This document shows positions 26,657 through 35,366 of a stretch of DNA of 64,000 nt, one piece after another. The first letter of the stretch is position 1; each line of letters opens with the position of its first letter. Origin of the DNA: Acidobacteriota bacterium (GTDB lineage: Bacteria; Acidobacteriota; Blastocatellia; Pyrinomonadales; Pyrinomonadaceae); assembly GCA_016713675.1 (NCBI GenBank), contig JADJOS010000001.1, positions 1,302,001 through 1,366,000 on the forward strand, written 5' to 3'. The notes under the pieces were generated by a model. The model saw only the letters and a program-made list of their open reading frames with translations, ran no database searches and was not told where the DNA came from. Both the position numbers and the translations under genes were made by a program.

Positions 26657-26692
26657 AAAAAAAACGGGAGAGTTAATGGATAACATCTCCCG
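26657..26692 (-). terminator. terminator/attenuator hairpin at the SRPBCC start
   Basis: On the minus strand CGGGAGA (26692-26686), a 14-base loop and TCTCCCG (26671-26665) form a perfect seven-base stem followed by eight T, ending one base before the ATG at 26656. It would stop transcripts from the upstream VWFA genes. The SRPBCC start codon sits immediately after the T-run. Confidence 0.6.
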
Positions 26693-26711
26693 CGATCATA
26701 TCTCAATCTTC

Positions 26712-26738
26712 AGATCTCAAATTTCAGATCTGAGATCT
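26712..26738. repeat. short inverted repeat
   Basis: AGATCTCA (26712-26719) and TGAGATCT (26731-26738) are exact inverted copies with 11 bases between. They lie between the stop of the first VWFA gene and the SRPBCC leader. There is no T-run. The role is unknown; it may belong to the family of palindromic intergenic elements elsewhere in the window. Confidence 0.4.
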
Positions 26739-26749
26739 TAAATGGTCCT

Positions 26750-27832
26750 TTATTTCTTCTGAGGCGACTTTGCGAAGTAGCCTTGTCGATGCGTTACCTT
26801 GACCTTGTCTTTTTGCAGCTGCTGATTGGCCAACTGGATCTCGATCTTGCGATACGAGCCGTCGAGCGTCTGATTTGACGGCTCATACGCGATCAGATAC
26901 TGCGACCGCATCTCGTCCTCGATCTGTTTGAATGCCTCGCGAAGTTCGCGTTCGTCCCGCGGAAAAAATGCTCGTCCTCCGGTCCTTTCTGCGATCTTGC
27001 TCATCGAGCCGCGATCGACGCCGCCGTAAAAATCGTCGCCAACACCGACCGCGTAAATTATCGCCTCTGCCTTGAGTGCTGCCTGAATGGCGTCGTCGAG
27101 CTTCTTCCGGCCCGACGTGTTGACGCCGTCCGATAGCAAAATGATCGCACGCCGCGTTTTCTCCGGTGCCGGGCCGAGTATTTCGTCCGATGTGATCCAG
27201 ATCGAATCCCAGATCGCGGTCGAACCGGCCGTCATCTGATTGTCGCTCGACGCCGGCGGTGTGCCCGTGATAACGCCTCCGCCGATATAGCCGGACGGCG
27301 GCACAAACTGCACGCGGTCGATCGCCCGACGCAGCCGCTGCATATTGTTGGTCATTCCCTGTTCGAGAGTTGATTCGCCGGTGAATGAGATCACTGCGAC
27401 CTCGTCTTTGGTTGGCCGCACTACCGATTCAAGAAACGATATCGCCGCCGATTTTTCTGCCGGCAAAGTTCGCTCTTGCGAAATACTCGTATCGATCAGT
27501 ATCGCGAGGCTTAGCGGCAGATCGACCTGCTTTGCAAATGCGGTGATCTCCTGGGGTTTGTCGTTCTCGAGTATGCGGATATCGCGTTGAGCAAGGTTTG
27601 TGATAAGCCGCCGGTTGCGGTCCTGAGCCGTGAATAGGACGTTTACGACCTCGGTATCGACCTTGATCACTTCGTCATCTTCAATAACGGCCGGCGTCGG
27701 CGTCGGCGTCGGTGTCGCGGCGGGCGATTTCGCGTTTTGCTGTTGAGCTTCGACAGACGAAAACCCGACGAACGAAGCGGCAAAAAACGCAGCAGCAATG
27801 AACGTCAATATTATCTGTTTTCTCAGCAGCAT
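26750..27832 (-). CDS. VWFA-related Acidobacteria-type domain protein (secreted)
   Basis: 360 residues. A signal peptide (IILTFIAAAFFAASFVGFSSVEAQ) precedes a Thr-Pro linker (TPTPTPTPAVIEDDE, about 41-55). The VWA domain carries the metal-ion site LIDTSISQERT (DxSxS) and the helper LLSDGVNTSG. The end, RSQYLIAYEPSNQTLDGSYRKIEIQL, is the hallmark of the VWFA-related proteins of Acidobacteria. It is presumably a periplasmic or surface adhesion or scaffold protein. The upstream neighbour on the same strand is its paralogue, 18 bases away. Confidence 0.9.
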   Translation of the reverse strand: MLLRKQIILTFIAAAFFAASFVGFSSVEAQQQNAKSPAATPTPTPTPAVIEDDEVIKVDTEVVNVLFTAQDRNRRLITNLAQRDIRILENDKPQEITAFAKQVDLPLSLAILIDTSISQERTLPAEKSAAISFLESVVRPTKDEVAVISFTGESTLEQGMTNNMQRLRRAIDRVQFVPPSGYIGGGVITGTPPASSDNQMTAGSTAIWDSIWITSDEILGPAPEKTRRAIILLSDGVNTSGRKKLDDAIQAALKAEAIIYAVGVGDDFYGGVDRGSMSKIAERTGGRAFFPRDERELREAFKQIEDEMRSQYLIAYEPSNQTLDGSYRKIEIQLANQQLQKDKVKVTHRQGYFAKSPQKK

Positions 27833-27850
27833 TTTATGTTCCCCAAACCT

Positions 27851-28831
27851 CTATTTCAGGTTATCTTTGATCGCCCGATAGCTCGACTTGGTGCGGATCT
27901 TGTAGTCCTTACCTTTGTTGTCGGCAAATCTGACTTCGATCTTGCGAACGCGGCCGTCGTAATTCTGATTTGCCGGCCGGTAAGTGATGATATATTGAGA
28001 CTTAAGCTCCTGCGAGATCTTGGTGAACGACTTTTCGAGAGCGAGCATGTCGCCGGTGAAGAACGCCTCTCCGCCCGTTTCTTCGCACAATCGGATCAGT
28101 TCCTTATCGCCCTTATCATTGACCGTTCCTGCCTCGACGCCGGGGACGGTTCCCAAAAATCCGGCCTTGGTTGAGATGGCAAAGATCGTCGTTTCGGTTC
28201 GCTGAGCAATATCGATCGCGTCGATCAGATTCGCCCGGCTGAATGTATCGTCACCGTCCGTTATGATCACGATCACGCGTCGGCCCGGAACATTTCTCAG
28301 TTTTTCGTCCGCAAACGTCCAAACCGCATCATACAGTGCCGTCTGCGAACCGGATTTTTTGACCGAATCGACGGCCTTTTGCAGCCGGTCGAGTTTGTCG
28401 GTGAAATCCTGCCGCAGCAATACGTCGTGGTCAAACGTCATGAACGCCGCTTTGTCCTTGCGGAGCGTGATCACCGAATGGAGAAAGTTCGCCGCCGCTT
28501 CTTTCGAAAAGCCGAATTTGCCGGCCGTCGAGGGCGATGTGTCCATCAATACGCCGACATAGACCGGCGGATTGGTCTTCCCGTCCGAGAAGTACGTCAC
28601 TTCTTGCTGAACTCCGTCCTCGAATACCTGAAAATCGCCTCGCTGCAATCCGCTGATCAGCTGTTTTTTCTGCGTAACGGTGACCGGCAGGCGGACCTCG
28701 AATGTCTTTGACGCTCCGGTGTCGTCTATAACGGCCGGAGTCGGAGTGGGTGTCTGCGCAGAAACACCTGCTGTGAATACAACGGCTATAACAAATGCGG
28801 AAATATAGATAAATCGGTACATTGATCTCAT
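27851..28831 (-). CDS. VWFA-related Acidobacteria-type domain protein (secreted), paralogue
   Basis: 326 residues. A signal peptide (FIYISAFVIAVVFTAGVSAQ) is followed by TPTPTPAVIDDTG, the same linker as in the neighbouring gene, then the VWA site LMDTSPSTAGK (DxSxS) and ITDGDDTFSR. It closes with KSQYIITYRPANQNYDGRVRKIEVRF, matching the family C-terminus. Being first in the pair, it was probably copied to give the downstream gene. A third relative is at 55.7 kb. An alternative start is the MYRF at position 4. Confidence 0.9.
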   Translation of the reverse strand: MRSMYRFIYISAFVIAVVFTAGVSAQTPTPTPAVIDDTGASKTFEVRLPVTVTQKKQLISGLQRGDFQVFEDGVQQEVTYFSDGKTNPPVYVGVLMDTSPSTAGKFGFSKEAAANFLHSVITLRKDKAAFMTFDHDVLLRQDFTDKLDRLQKAVDSVKKSGSQTALYDAVWTFADEKLRNVPGRRVIVIITDGDDTFSRANLIDAIDIAQRTETTIFAISTKAGFLGTVPGVEAGTVNDKGDKELIRLCEETGGEAFFTGDMLALEKSFTKISQELKSQYIITYRPANQNYDGRVRKIEVRFADNKGKDYKIRTKSSYRAIKDNLK

Positions 28832-28988
28832 AACTTGTACGCCTGTTTCGATGCTTGTTTATTATGCGCTGTTGCCTTAGCGCAATCACGAAGTATAGCA
28901 AAATCGGGCTCTGACCACACGCAAACTGCGGCCAATGCCGTTTACGCTTTTGCGCGTCCTGCCGGTTTCGCGTAACAATTATCACAGC

Positions 28989-30368
28989 ATGAACCCAAAC
29001 ATTTTCAGAGAATACGATATCCGCGGCATCGTCGGGGATCACCTGACCGACGAAACGGTCGCAATGCTCGGTCGCGCGATCGGCACATTTTTTCGGCAGA
29101 ACAATGCGAAACGCATCGCCATCGGCTACGATGCACGCATCAGTTCGCCGGGATTTTGTCAGCTTTTGACCGAGGGATTTACGGCATCGGGACTCGATGT
29201 CGTGCTGGTCGGCATGGTCCCGACGCCCGTTCTCTATCACACCGTCTACACACGCGACGTCGATGGCGGCGTGATGATCACAGGCTCACACAATCCGCCC
29301 GATCACAATGGGTTTAAGATCTGCCTCGGCAAGGGAACGCTGTTTGGTTCGCAGATACAGGAGATAAAGGAGATCGCGTTCGAGGCAGAAACACGACCGG
29401 TAGGGAGTGTGCCTCTTCCAAACCGCGGCTCAGTCGAGACTATTGAGGTTCTCGACGAGTATTGCCGCGACATCGTCTCCGGCATCTCGCTCGGCCCGCG
29501 TAAGATCAAGGCTGTGATCGACGCCGGCAACGGCATGGGCGGCGTCACCGGCGTGCCGGTCTATCGTGCTCTCGGCGTCGAACTAGTCGAGCTTTTCACC
29601 GAGCCCGATTCGAGCTTTCCAAACCATCACCCCGATCCGACCGTCACCGAAAATCTCGAAGACACGATCCGAACCGTGCGGGAAACGGGAGCCGACATCG
29701 GCATCGCCTTCGATGGCGACGGCGACCGAATTGGCGTTGTCGATGAGAATGGCCGCATTATCTGGGGCGACGAACTGATGGTTCTGCTCTCACGCAATGT
29801 CCTCGCCGAAAATCCCGGAGCGACGATCATCGCCGAGGTAAAATGCTCGCAAACGCTCTACGACGATATAGCCAAAAACGGCGGAAACGGCATCATGTGG
29901 AAGGCCGGCCACTCGTTGATCAAGGCAAAAATGAAAGAAACACACGCCGCCCTCGCAGGCGAAATGAGCGGCCACATCTTCTTTGCCGACCGATTCTACG
30001 GCTTTGACGACGCCACCTACGCCGGAGCCCGAGTCCTCGAAATTCTCTCAAACACCGACAAACCCTTGTCCGAATTAACGGCCGATCTCCCCAAAACCTT
30101 CTCCACACCCGAACTCCGCACCGATTGCCCCGACGAAACAAAATTTGACGTAGTCGCGAAGATCGCCGAACACTTTGCCCAAACAAACGAGGTCATCACC
30201 ATCGACGGAGCAAGGATCCTCTTCGCCCACGGCTGGGGCCTAGTCCGCGCGTCAAATACACAAGCAATTTTGGTATCAAGATTTGAGGCTGATTCCGATG
30301 CTGCCTTGGACGAGATCAGATCAGTCGTTGAATCAAAAGTTGCTGAAATGATTTCCAACGGTGACTAA
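28989..30368 (+). CDS. phosphomannomutase/phosphoglucomutase (AlgC-like)
   Basis: 459 residues from ATG 28989, which starts MNPNIFREYDIRG, the family's N-terminal motif. The phosphoserine loop is TGSHNPP (Ser100), the Mg loop is DGDGDRIG, the sugar loop is GEMSGH, and the C-terminal phosphate loop is GWGLVRASNTQ. It interconverts hexose-1- and hexose-6-phosphates, feeding GDP-mannose or UDP-glucose for surface glycans. This fits the two polysaccharide blocks. From about 29.9 kb codon use shifts to A- and C-rich endings. The 3' end shares four bases with lepA. Confidence 0.95.
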   Translation: MNPNIFREYDIRGIVGDHLTDETVAMLGRAIGTFFRQNNAKRIAIGYDARISSPGFCQLLTEGFTASGLDVVLVGMVPTPVLYHTVYTRDVDGGVMITGSHNPPDHNGFKICLGKGTLFGSQIQEIKEIAFEAETRPVGSVPLPNRGSVETIEVLDEYCRDIVSGISLGPRKIKAVIDAGNGMGGVTGVPVYRALGVELVELFTEPDSSFPNHHPDPTVTENLEDTIRTVRETGADIGIAFDGDGDRIGVVDENGRIIWGDELMVLLSRNVLAENPGATIIAEVKCSQTLYDDIAKNGGNGIMWKAGHSLIKAKMKETHAALAGEMSGHIFFADRFYGFDDATYAGARVLEILSNTDKPLSELTADLPKTFSTPELRTDCPDETKFDVVAKIAEHFAQTNEVITIDGARILFAHGWGLVRASNTQAILVSRFEADSDAALDEIRSVVESKVAEMISNGD

Positions 30369-32167
30369 CTCTCATTTACCTTCAGCACGGCCAGGAACGC
30401 CTCTTGCGGGATCTCGACGCGGCCGACCTTTTTCATTCGCTTTTTGCCTTCTTTTTGCTTTTCGAGCAGTTTGCGTTTGCGTGAGATGTCGCCGCCGTAG
30501 CATTTGGCGATGACGTTTTTGCCCATTGCCTTGACGGTTTCGCGGGCGATGACCTTGCTGCCGATGGCGGCCTGGATGGCGACCTCGAACATCTGCCGCG
30601 GGATGAGTTCCTTCATCTTGGCGGTCAGCAGGCGGCCTTTTGCCGTGGCCGTGTCGGCGTGGAGAATGAGCGAAAGAGCGTCGACCGGCTCGCCCGAAAC
30701 GAGCACGTCGAGTTTAACGAGCTTGCTCGCCTGATAACCGGACACATGATAGTCGAGCGACGCATAGCCTTTTGACACGCTCTTCAGACGGTCGTAGAAA
30801 TCAAGAACTATCTCATTGAGCGGCAGTTCGTAAACGAGCATCACACGGTTTGTCGTAATGTACTCGAACTTTTTCTGCACGCCGCGTTTCTCATCCAGCA
30901 AAGGCAGAATGCCGCCGAGGTAATCATCATTGGTAAGGATCGTCGCTTCGATGAACGGTTCCTCGATCTTCGTGATGCGTCCGGTTTCCGGCATTTTGGA
31001 CGGGCTGTCGATCTCGGCTACTTCGCCGTCAGTCGTCGTCACGCGGTAACGCACGCCCGGAGCGGTCGTGATCAGTTCGAGGTTGAATTCACGTTCGAGC
31101 CGTTCCTGCACGATCTCCATGTGCAAAAGGCCGAGAAAGCCGCAGCGGAATCCAAAGCCCAGCGCAGTCGAGCTTTCAGGCTCGAAGAAGAACGACGCAT
31201 CGTTGAGCCGCAGCTTTTCCATCGCGTCGCGCAGGTCTTCGTATTGAGCGGCGTCGATCGGATAAAGCCCGGCGAAAACCATCGGCTTAACTTCCTTAAA
31301 TCCGGGCAATGCTTCGCTTACAGGCCGTGCGGCGTCGGTGATCGTGTCTCCGATCTGTACGTCGGCAACCGTCTTGATCGACGCCGTCAAAAAGCCTACT
31401 TCGCCGGGGCCGAGTTCGTTGATCGGCGTCGGACGCGGGCGGTTTACGCCAATAGTTTCGGTCAGATATTCGCGGCCTGTGTTAAAGAACTTGATCTTCG
31501 TGCCTTTTTTGATCGTTCCGTCGATGACGCGAAACAGCACGATCACACCGCGATACGAGTCGTACCAACTGTCAAATATCAACGCCTTGAGCGGAGCATT
31601 ACGGTCGCCTTTCGGCGGCGGGATCTTGGCGACGATCGCTTCGAGCACATCCGATATACCGATGCCCGACTTGGCTGAGGTCAGAACGGCTTCGCTGGCG
31701 TCGAGGCCAATGATGTTCTCGATCTGTTCTTTGATCCGGTCAGGTTCGGCGGACGGCAGGTCGATCTTGTTTAGAACAGGTATGAGTTCGAGGTCGTTCT
31801 CGATCGCGAGATATGTATTAGCCAGCGTCTGTGCCTCAACGCCCTGCGACGCATCGACGATCAGCAGCGCGCCTTCGCATGCCGACAGCGAACGCGAAAC
31901 TTCGTAACTGAAATCGACGTGTCCCGGCGTGTCGATCAGATTCAGGACATAATCCTTGCCGTCTTTCGCCTTGTAATCGAGCCGCACGGCGTGCGATTTG
32001 ATCGTGATACCGCGTTCGCGTTCGAGGTCCATATCGTCGAGCATCTGCGCCTCGATATCGCGTTCGGCGACGGCGCCCGTTATCTGCAGCAATCGATCGG
32101 CAAGCGTCGATTTGCCGTGATCGATGTGGGCGATGATCGAAAAATTTCTGATGTTAGCTAGATCCAT
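30365..32167 (-). CDS. lepA: elongation factor 4 (LepA)
   Basis: 600 residues from the ATG at 32167; upstream in-frame Mets only add non-conserved sequence. It is a translational GTPase that back-translocates or remodels stalled ribosomes. G-domain motifs are AHIDHGKST (G1), the G2 switch RGITIKSH, DTPGHVDFSYEV (G3), NKIDLPSA (G4) and SAKSGIG (G5). The unique C-terminal domain has KAKCYGGDISRKRKLLEKQKEG-like residues near the end (AKCYGGDISRKRKL). The gene is divergent from the YtxH pair. Confidence 0.97.
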   Translation of the reverse strand: MDLANIRNFSIIAHIDHGKSTLADRLLQITGAVAERDIEAQMLDDMDLERERGITIKSHAVRLDYKAKDGKDYVLNLIDTPGHVDFSYEVSRSLSACEGALLIVDASQGVEAQTLANTYLAIENDLELIPVLNKIDLPSAEPDRIKEQIENIIGLDASEAVLTSAKSGIGISDVLEAIVAKIPPPKGDRNAPLKALIFDSWYDSYRGVIVLFRVIDGTIKKGTKIKFFNTGREYLTETIGVNRPRPTPINELGPGEVGFLTASIKTVADVQIGDTITDAARPVSEALPGFKEVKPMVFAGLYPIDAAQYEDLRDAMEKLRLNDASFFFEPESSTALGFGFRCGFLGLLHMEIVQERLEREFNLELITTAPGVRYRVTTTDGEVAEIDSPSKMPETGRITKIEEPFIEATILTNDDYLGGILPLLDEKRGVQKKFEYITTNRVMLVYELPLNEIVLDFYDRLKSVSKGYASLDYHVSGYQASKLVKLDVLVSGEPVDALSLILHADTATAKGRLLTAKMKELIPRQMFEVAIQAAIGSKVIARETVKAMGKNVIAKCYGGDISRKRKLLEKQKEGKKRMKKVGRVEIPQEAFLAVLKVNES

Positions 32168-32249
32168 ACTGCGTAAAACCGAATCTTTAACAATAGCAAA
32201 AGACCGAAAAAATCGCATCTCCGAGCCGAATGCCACGAGACGAGTCTTC

Positions 32250-32331
32250 GCCACAGAGATCACAGAGATCACCGAGAGGCCAAAAATCAAATTTCATTCA
32301 CCATCTCCGTGCTCTCTGTGATCTCTGTGGC
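32250..32331. repeat. palindromic intergenic element (CCACAGAGATCACAGAG type)
   Basis: Left arm 32250-32277 begins GCCACAGAGATCACAGAGA. The right arm, 32304-32331, is its inverted copy with two mismatches in 28, around a 26-base loop. It is in the divergent gap between lepA and the YtxH gene. Similar arms recur at 49313, 51866, 52941 and 61351. Confidence 0.75.
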
Positions 32332-32361
32332 AAATTCTTACCTCCGCGCTCGAAATTTTCA

Positions 32362-32390
32362 TTGCCCTAAACATTCGTCTTTGTTATAGT
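32362..32390 (+). promoter_or_regulatory. sigma70-type promoter of the ytxH operon
   Basis: TTGCCC (32362-32367), a 17-base spacer and TATAGT (32385-32390) match the consensus at 4 of 6 and 5 of 6. Transcription would start near 32397, giving a leader of about 50 bases that contains a small hairpin ACGCA-TTTTT-TGCGT (32421-32435) just before the strong ribosome site GGGAGGA. Confidence 0.55.
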
Positions 32391-32448
32391 TAGGTTACAA
32401 AATACGTTTAGCAGTAATTGACGCATTTTTTGCGTGGGAGGAATTGAT

Positions 32449-32886
32449 ATGAGACACGAATACGAACGAGAAGAAACAAGTGCAGCGACGAAATTGACAT
32501 ATTTGCTGGTCGGCGGCGGCATCGGTGCGATCCTTGCATTGCTGTTTGCTCCCAAATCCGGCGAAGAGCTCCGCGGCGACATCGCTGACGCGACCCGCAA
32601 GGGAATCGAAAAGAGCAAGGAAACTGCGGCAAACCTGCAGGAAAAGGCAGGCGAATATTACGAAGTTTCGCGTGAAAAGGCGAGCGAGTTTTACGAAACG
32701 GCTCAGGAAAAGGCCGGTGATCTCGCAGAAAAGGCAAAGGCAGCTGCGGCACGTACAGCGAATCCCTTTTCAGCCGCTATCGAAGCCGGTAAAGACGCCT
32801 ATACCGAAGAAAAACGTAAGAACGAGACCAAATCGATCACCGAGGGCCGCGCAAGCTACCCGATCAAGACCGAAGAAGGTAAGTAA
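32449..32886 (+). CDS. YtxH-domain envelope-stress protein
   Basis: 145 residues from ATG 32449; the GGGAGGA ribosome site lies 7 bases upstream. A short basic/acidic N-terminus precedes a single helix (KLTYLLVGGGIGAILALLFAPKSGEELR, here only the central part is hydrophobic). A long heptad-like tail with repeated EKA and EKAG units follows, predicting a coiled coil. YtxH proteins are small, stress-induced membrane proteins. The downstream gene starts 3 bases after its stop. Confidence 0.88.
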   Translation: MRHEYEREETSAATKLTYLLVGGGIGAILALLFAPKSGEELRGDIADATRKGIEKSKETAANLQEKAGEYYEVSREKASEFYETAQEKAGDLAEKAKAAAARTANPFSAAIEAGKDAYTEEKRKNETKSITEGRASYPIKTEEGK

Positions 32887-32889
32887 ACT

Positions 32890-33429
32890 ATGAATGCGAA
32901 CGACCCGCAATTTTGGATGATGATCTCGTCGATCATCACAGCCATTTGTTTTATCGTGATGGCGATCGCCCTTATCGCTGTCGCTATTACGGTAAAGCGT
33001 GTCGTTGCGACGGTTCAGCGCGTCGAGGAACGCATCGAGCCGCTTATTACCAAGGTCGATGCCATCGGTAAACAGGGCCAGGAGATATCGGTCTCATTCG
33101 CCGAGGTTTCCGCCAATCTATCGACCGCGACCAAGCACCTCGCCGAATCGACCGAACTGATCAAGGACGAGGTTGCCGAGCTCCGCGTACTGGTCGGCCA
33201 TACCGCCCATACTGCCAAAGACAAGGTCGATATGGTCAGCCGATCGATCGACCGGACACATTCGCAGGTCCTCGACACGACCGAATTTGTAAACCAAAAG
33301 ATCGTCGTCCCGGCCCGCGAGATCGCCGCCGTCATGGCGGGCGTCAAAAAAGGACTCGAGGTCCTCTTCGCCCCCGCCCCTAAACAGATCGATCGCGTTT
33401 ACGTAGACGACGAGATGTTTATCGGATAA
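32890..33429 (+). CDS. membrane-anchored coiled-coil protein (DUF948-like)
   Basis: 179 residues. One N-terminal helix (MISSIITAICFIVMAIALIAVAI), then a long region that is amphipathic and probably coiled-coil, with VEERIEPLITKVDAIGKQ and DKVDMVSRSIDRTHSQVLD. In many bacteria a YtxH gene is followed by a DUF948 gene of this form, and the two are thought to act together at the membrane under stress. The terminator at 33450 ends the operon. Confidence 0.82.
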   Translation: MNANDPQFWMMISSIITAICFIVMAIALIAVAITVKRVVATVQRVEERIEPLITKVDAIGKQGQEISVSFAEVSANLSTATKHLAESTELIKDEVAELRVLVGHTAHTAKDKVDMVSRSIDRTHSQVLDTTEFVNQKIVVPAREIAAVMAGVKKGLEVLFAPAPKQIDRVYVDDEMFIG

Positions 33430-33740
33430 CGATCAACTCAATTCAGACCAAAAAGGCTGCCCGAAAAGGCGGTCTTTTTCATTTTGGACCTAAGGTGGTC
33501 CGCGGATATTCGGCTTCAGGAATGAGACGACTTGACTCCGTGTTTACCTAACCCTGCGAAATTTCCATTGCCATTGTGTAACAATCCACACGATGGTCTT
33601 GGCACGCCCCCAAATATCGAGAATATCCCCACGGAAACGGACCTATTCGAGCGGCACGCGCTTTGCCCGAAAGAGTGTAGCGGCGCCTTGGCCGGATCCA
33701 ACTCAAACGGGATACCGGATCTAAAACGGAGGTAAAGCAT
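33430..33740. other. 311-base intergenic region
   Basis: Besides the terminator at 33450, I see an inverted repeat ATTGT-GTA-ACAAT near 33573 and the GGAGGT ribosome site at 33728-33733. Small reading frames here (33532-33735 and the opposite strand) lack any sign of selection. A promoter for the next gene is likely but I could not place it. Confidence 0.4.
33450..33479 (+). terminator. intrinsic terminator of the ytxH operon
   Basis: AAAAAGGCTGCC (33450-33461), a CGAAAA loop and GGCGGTCTTTTT (33468-33479) pair with two G-U wobbles, ending in five T. It lies 20 bases after the operon's last stop. Confidence 0.75.
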
Positions 33741-34910
33741 ATGCGATCGACCCTCAAATTATTCGGCTTGATGATTTTATTGGGTGGAATGGCGGCGGCC
33801 CAGAATACCGCACCATCAACCTTTAGCTACAGTTATGGAAAAGGCAGCCAGGCGGCAAAGGACATTGCCTTTCATCTTGAAAGCTCGATCGAAGGCAAGG
33901 TGCTGAGGCAGTTTCCATGCGTTGCTCAAATGGATATGAGCGGCGTTATTGCCCTGCTGGATCTTGAGCGGCAAAAGGAACTGCTTGGAGCCGAACCTAA
34001 CAACGATACTCTGAAAAACATCGGAGCATCACTGGGTGCGGACTACATCATTGTCGTCAGGGTCACTACATTGCCGAACGGGCAAATGTATATCAATGTC
34101 GTTGTGTTGGATTCGCGGACCGCCCGGCAAGTGGCTAACCGCGACGGTCATCCGGCAAGCGGTGACGCCGCGGTCGACCTGATGGAGACAATTGCGGAAC
34201 AGATCCTAACGGACATGGCCGGTCTGCTAAAGGGTAAATGTACACCACACTGGTCCGGAACCGTGACCTTTAAGTTCAGGTATGAGACGTTGGAGGATAA
34301 GACAGAGACGTTTCCGGGCGGCGACAAGAGCGTAAACACAAGGGCGTATCACTCTAGTTGGCTAACCGAGAATTACATCGAGGCATTGTTGAGTGCCAAA
34401 GGAGGTGCCGACCAGAACGAAACCAAAGCTCGAGTTGTTCATCGATTTACACATCGTGATGAGCACATCGTCAATGAAAACGAAGCGGCCTGGTGCCGGC
34501 CAAAAGGAGCTAATTCCTTTTGGAAAAGGCTGAGCAACCGAGAGAGCGACATCGGCGATGAGCGAGGCGAGGCCACTTCCACCGAAACTGTCTGGGTGAC
34601 CATCGACAAGGTCAACGGAACATACAAGATCTCGGTGAAATACCCGGCCGTTAAGACCACATCTCGTCGTGAAATAACCGCCACCGGTGTTTCGTGCTTC
34701 GATTCAAAACCAAGCTCGGCGATAGCCGACGGTGAAGGGAGCCCGGAAAGTTCCGCATACGTGGTCGACGGGACCGAAGAGGTTAGAGGAGTGCTCGACC
34801 CCAAAAATCCTGATGTACTGAGCGGGACGACCACCACTGGTGACAAAACGAGCGGTATCCATACCGTCACCTGGAACCTTCGGCTTGTAAAACCCAAATC
34901 GGCGAGATAG
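33741..34910 (+). CDS. secreted protein of a new two-member family (paralogue of 43796-44998)
   Basis: 389 residues. A GGAGGT ribosome site lies 7 bases before the ATG. A signal peptide (LFGLMILLGGMAAAQ) is followed by a domain with QMDMSGVIALLDLERQK, LKNIGASLGADYIIVVRVT and VVVLDSRTARQVA. This alternating pattern resembles CsgG/FlgT-like alpha-beta folds. CTPHWSGTVTFKFRYE opens a beta-rich second half, which ends DPKNPDVLSGTT and TWNLRLVKPK. The paralogue shares the CKPHW-GTV core and an almost identical ending. I recognise no named family. Confidence 0.82.
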   Translation: MRSTLKLFGLMILLGGMAAAQNTAPSTFSYSYGKGSQAAKDIAFHLESSIEGKVLRQFPCVAQMDMSGVIALLDLERQKELLGAEPNNDTLKNIGASLGADYIIVVRVTTLPNGQMYINVVVLDSRTARQVANRDGHPASGDAAVDLMETIAEQILTDMAGLLKGKCTPHWSGTVTFKFRYETLEDKTETFPGGDKSVNTRAYHSSWLTENYIEALLSAKGGADQNETKARVVHRFTHRDEHIVNENEAAWCRPKGANSFWKRLSNRESDIGDERGEATSTETVWVTIDKVNGTYKISVKYPAVKTTSRREITATGVSCFDSKPSSAIADGEGSPESSAYVVDGTEEVRGVLDPKNPDVLSGTTTTGDKTSGIHTVTWNLRLVKPKSAR

Positions 34911-35088
34911 TTCGCGTTGGGAATGTGATGGGAGCAATGGTGCGGCGGCTCTCGATGGGTTCGAAGTGGAGCGGCGGCGAGTGCGGTTGGGATCTGCGTT
35001 TTCGGTTGGGGACGCTGGACGGCGATGGGGAAATTGTTGGAAACCGGCCTCAGCTTGCGATCTTGCGCGGTTTGACGGTCAAAATGCG

Positions 35089-35163
35089 ATTGTCGCTGGG
35101 CCGTTTTTTATTGTCGCTGACCCCTGTTTTGATCGTCGCTGACCCCTATTAACATCGTCGCTG
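35089..35163 (+). repeat. four phased direct repeats ATYGTCGCTG
   Basis: ATTGTCGCTG occurs at 35089-35098 and 35110-35119, and ATCGTCGCTG at 35132-35141 and 35154-35163. Spacings are 21, 22 and 22 bases, two helical turns. Copies two and three extend to GTCGCTGACCCCT. It looks like an iterated protein-binding array upstream of rfbB. Confidence 0.75.
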
Positions 35164-35225
35164 GCCCCCCTAAAAACTGTTGCAGAACGCTGTTTTACGG
35201 CATTTTCCCGCTTTTTTGTTGATCT

Positions 35226-35247
35226 AATTGTGGTACGTACCACAATT
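35226..35247. promoter_or_regulatory. perfect 22-base palindrome, probable operator
   Basis: The half-site AATTGTGGTAC (35226-35236) is followed directly by its exact inverse GTACCACAATT (35237-35247). The core GTGGTACGTACCAC resembles GntR-type operators of the form TGGTNNGTACCA, but that is only a resemblance. It lies 119 bases before rfbB. Confidence 0.6.
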
Positions 35248-35317
35248 TGAACGTTAGGTGAAAAAATACACGTTTGGTCATCGCCGAAAGACGCATTTTA
35301 CCGGACGGTGATGTCGT

Positions 35318-35346
35318 TTGTTCGGTTCACATCTCTCCTTTATACT
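35318..35346 (+). promoter_or_regulatory. possible promoter of rfbB
   Basis: TTGTTC (35318-35323), 17 bases and TATACT (35341-35346) match the -35 weakly (3 of 6) and the -10 well (5 of 6). The start would be about 14 bases before the rfbB ATG at 35367. Confidence 0.35.
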
Positions 35347-35366
35347 TGAGTAGATTTAGGATTTGT

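Larger units (their letters stand above)
34911..35366. other. 456-base intergenic region before rfbB
   Basis: The first 130 bases are strongly G-rich on the plus strand and carry no convincing gene. The region then holds four phased copies of ATYGTCGCTG (35089-35163), a 22-base perfect palindrome (35226-35247) and a possible promoter (35318-35346). It is therefore dense in candidate regulatory sequence and is discussed in the findings. Confidence 0.55.

Noticed and set aside
34925..35152. 75-residue plus-strand reading frame after the secreted protein gene
   Set aside because: G-rich, no ribosome site, no domain, and it runs through the phased repeats; treated as non-coding.
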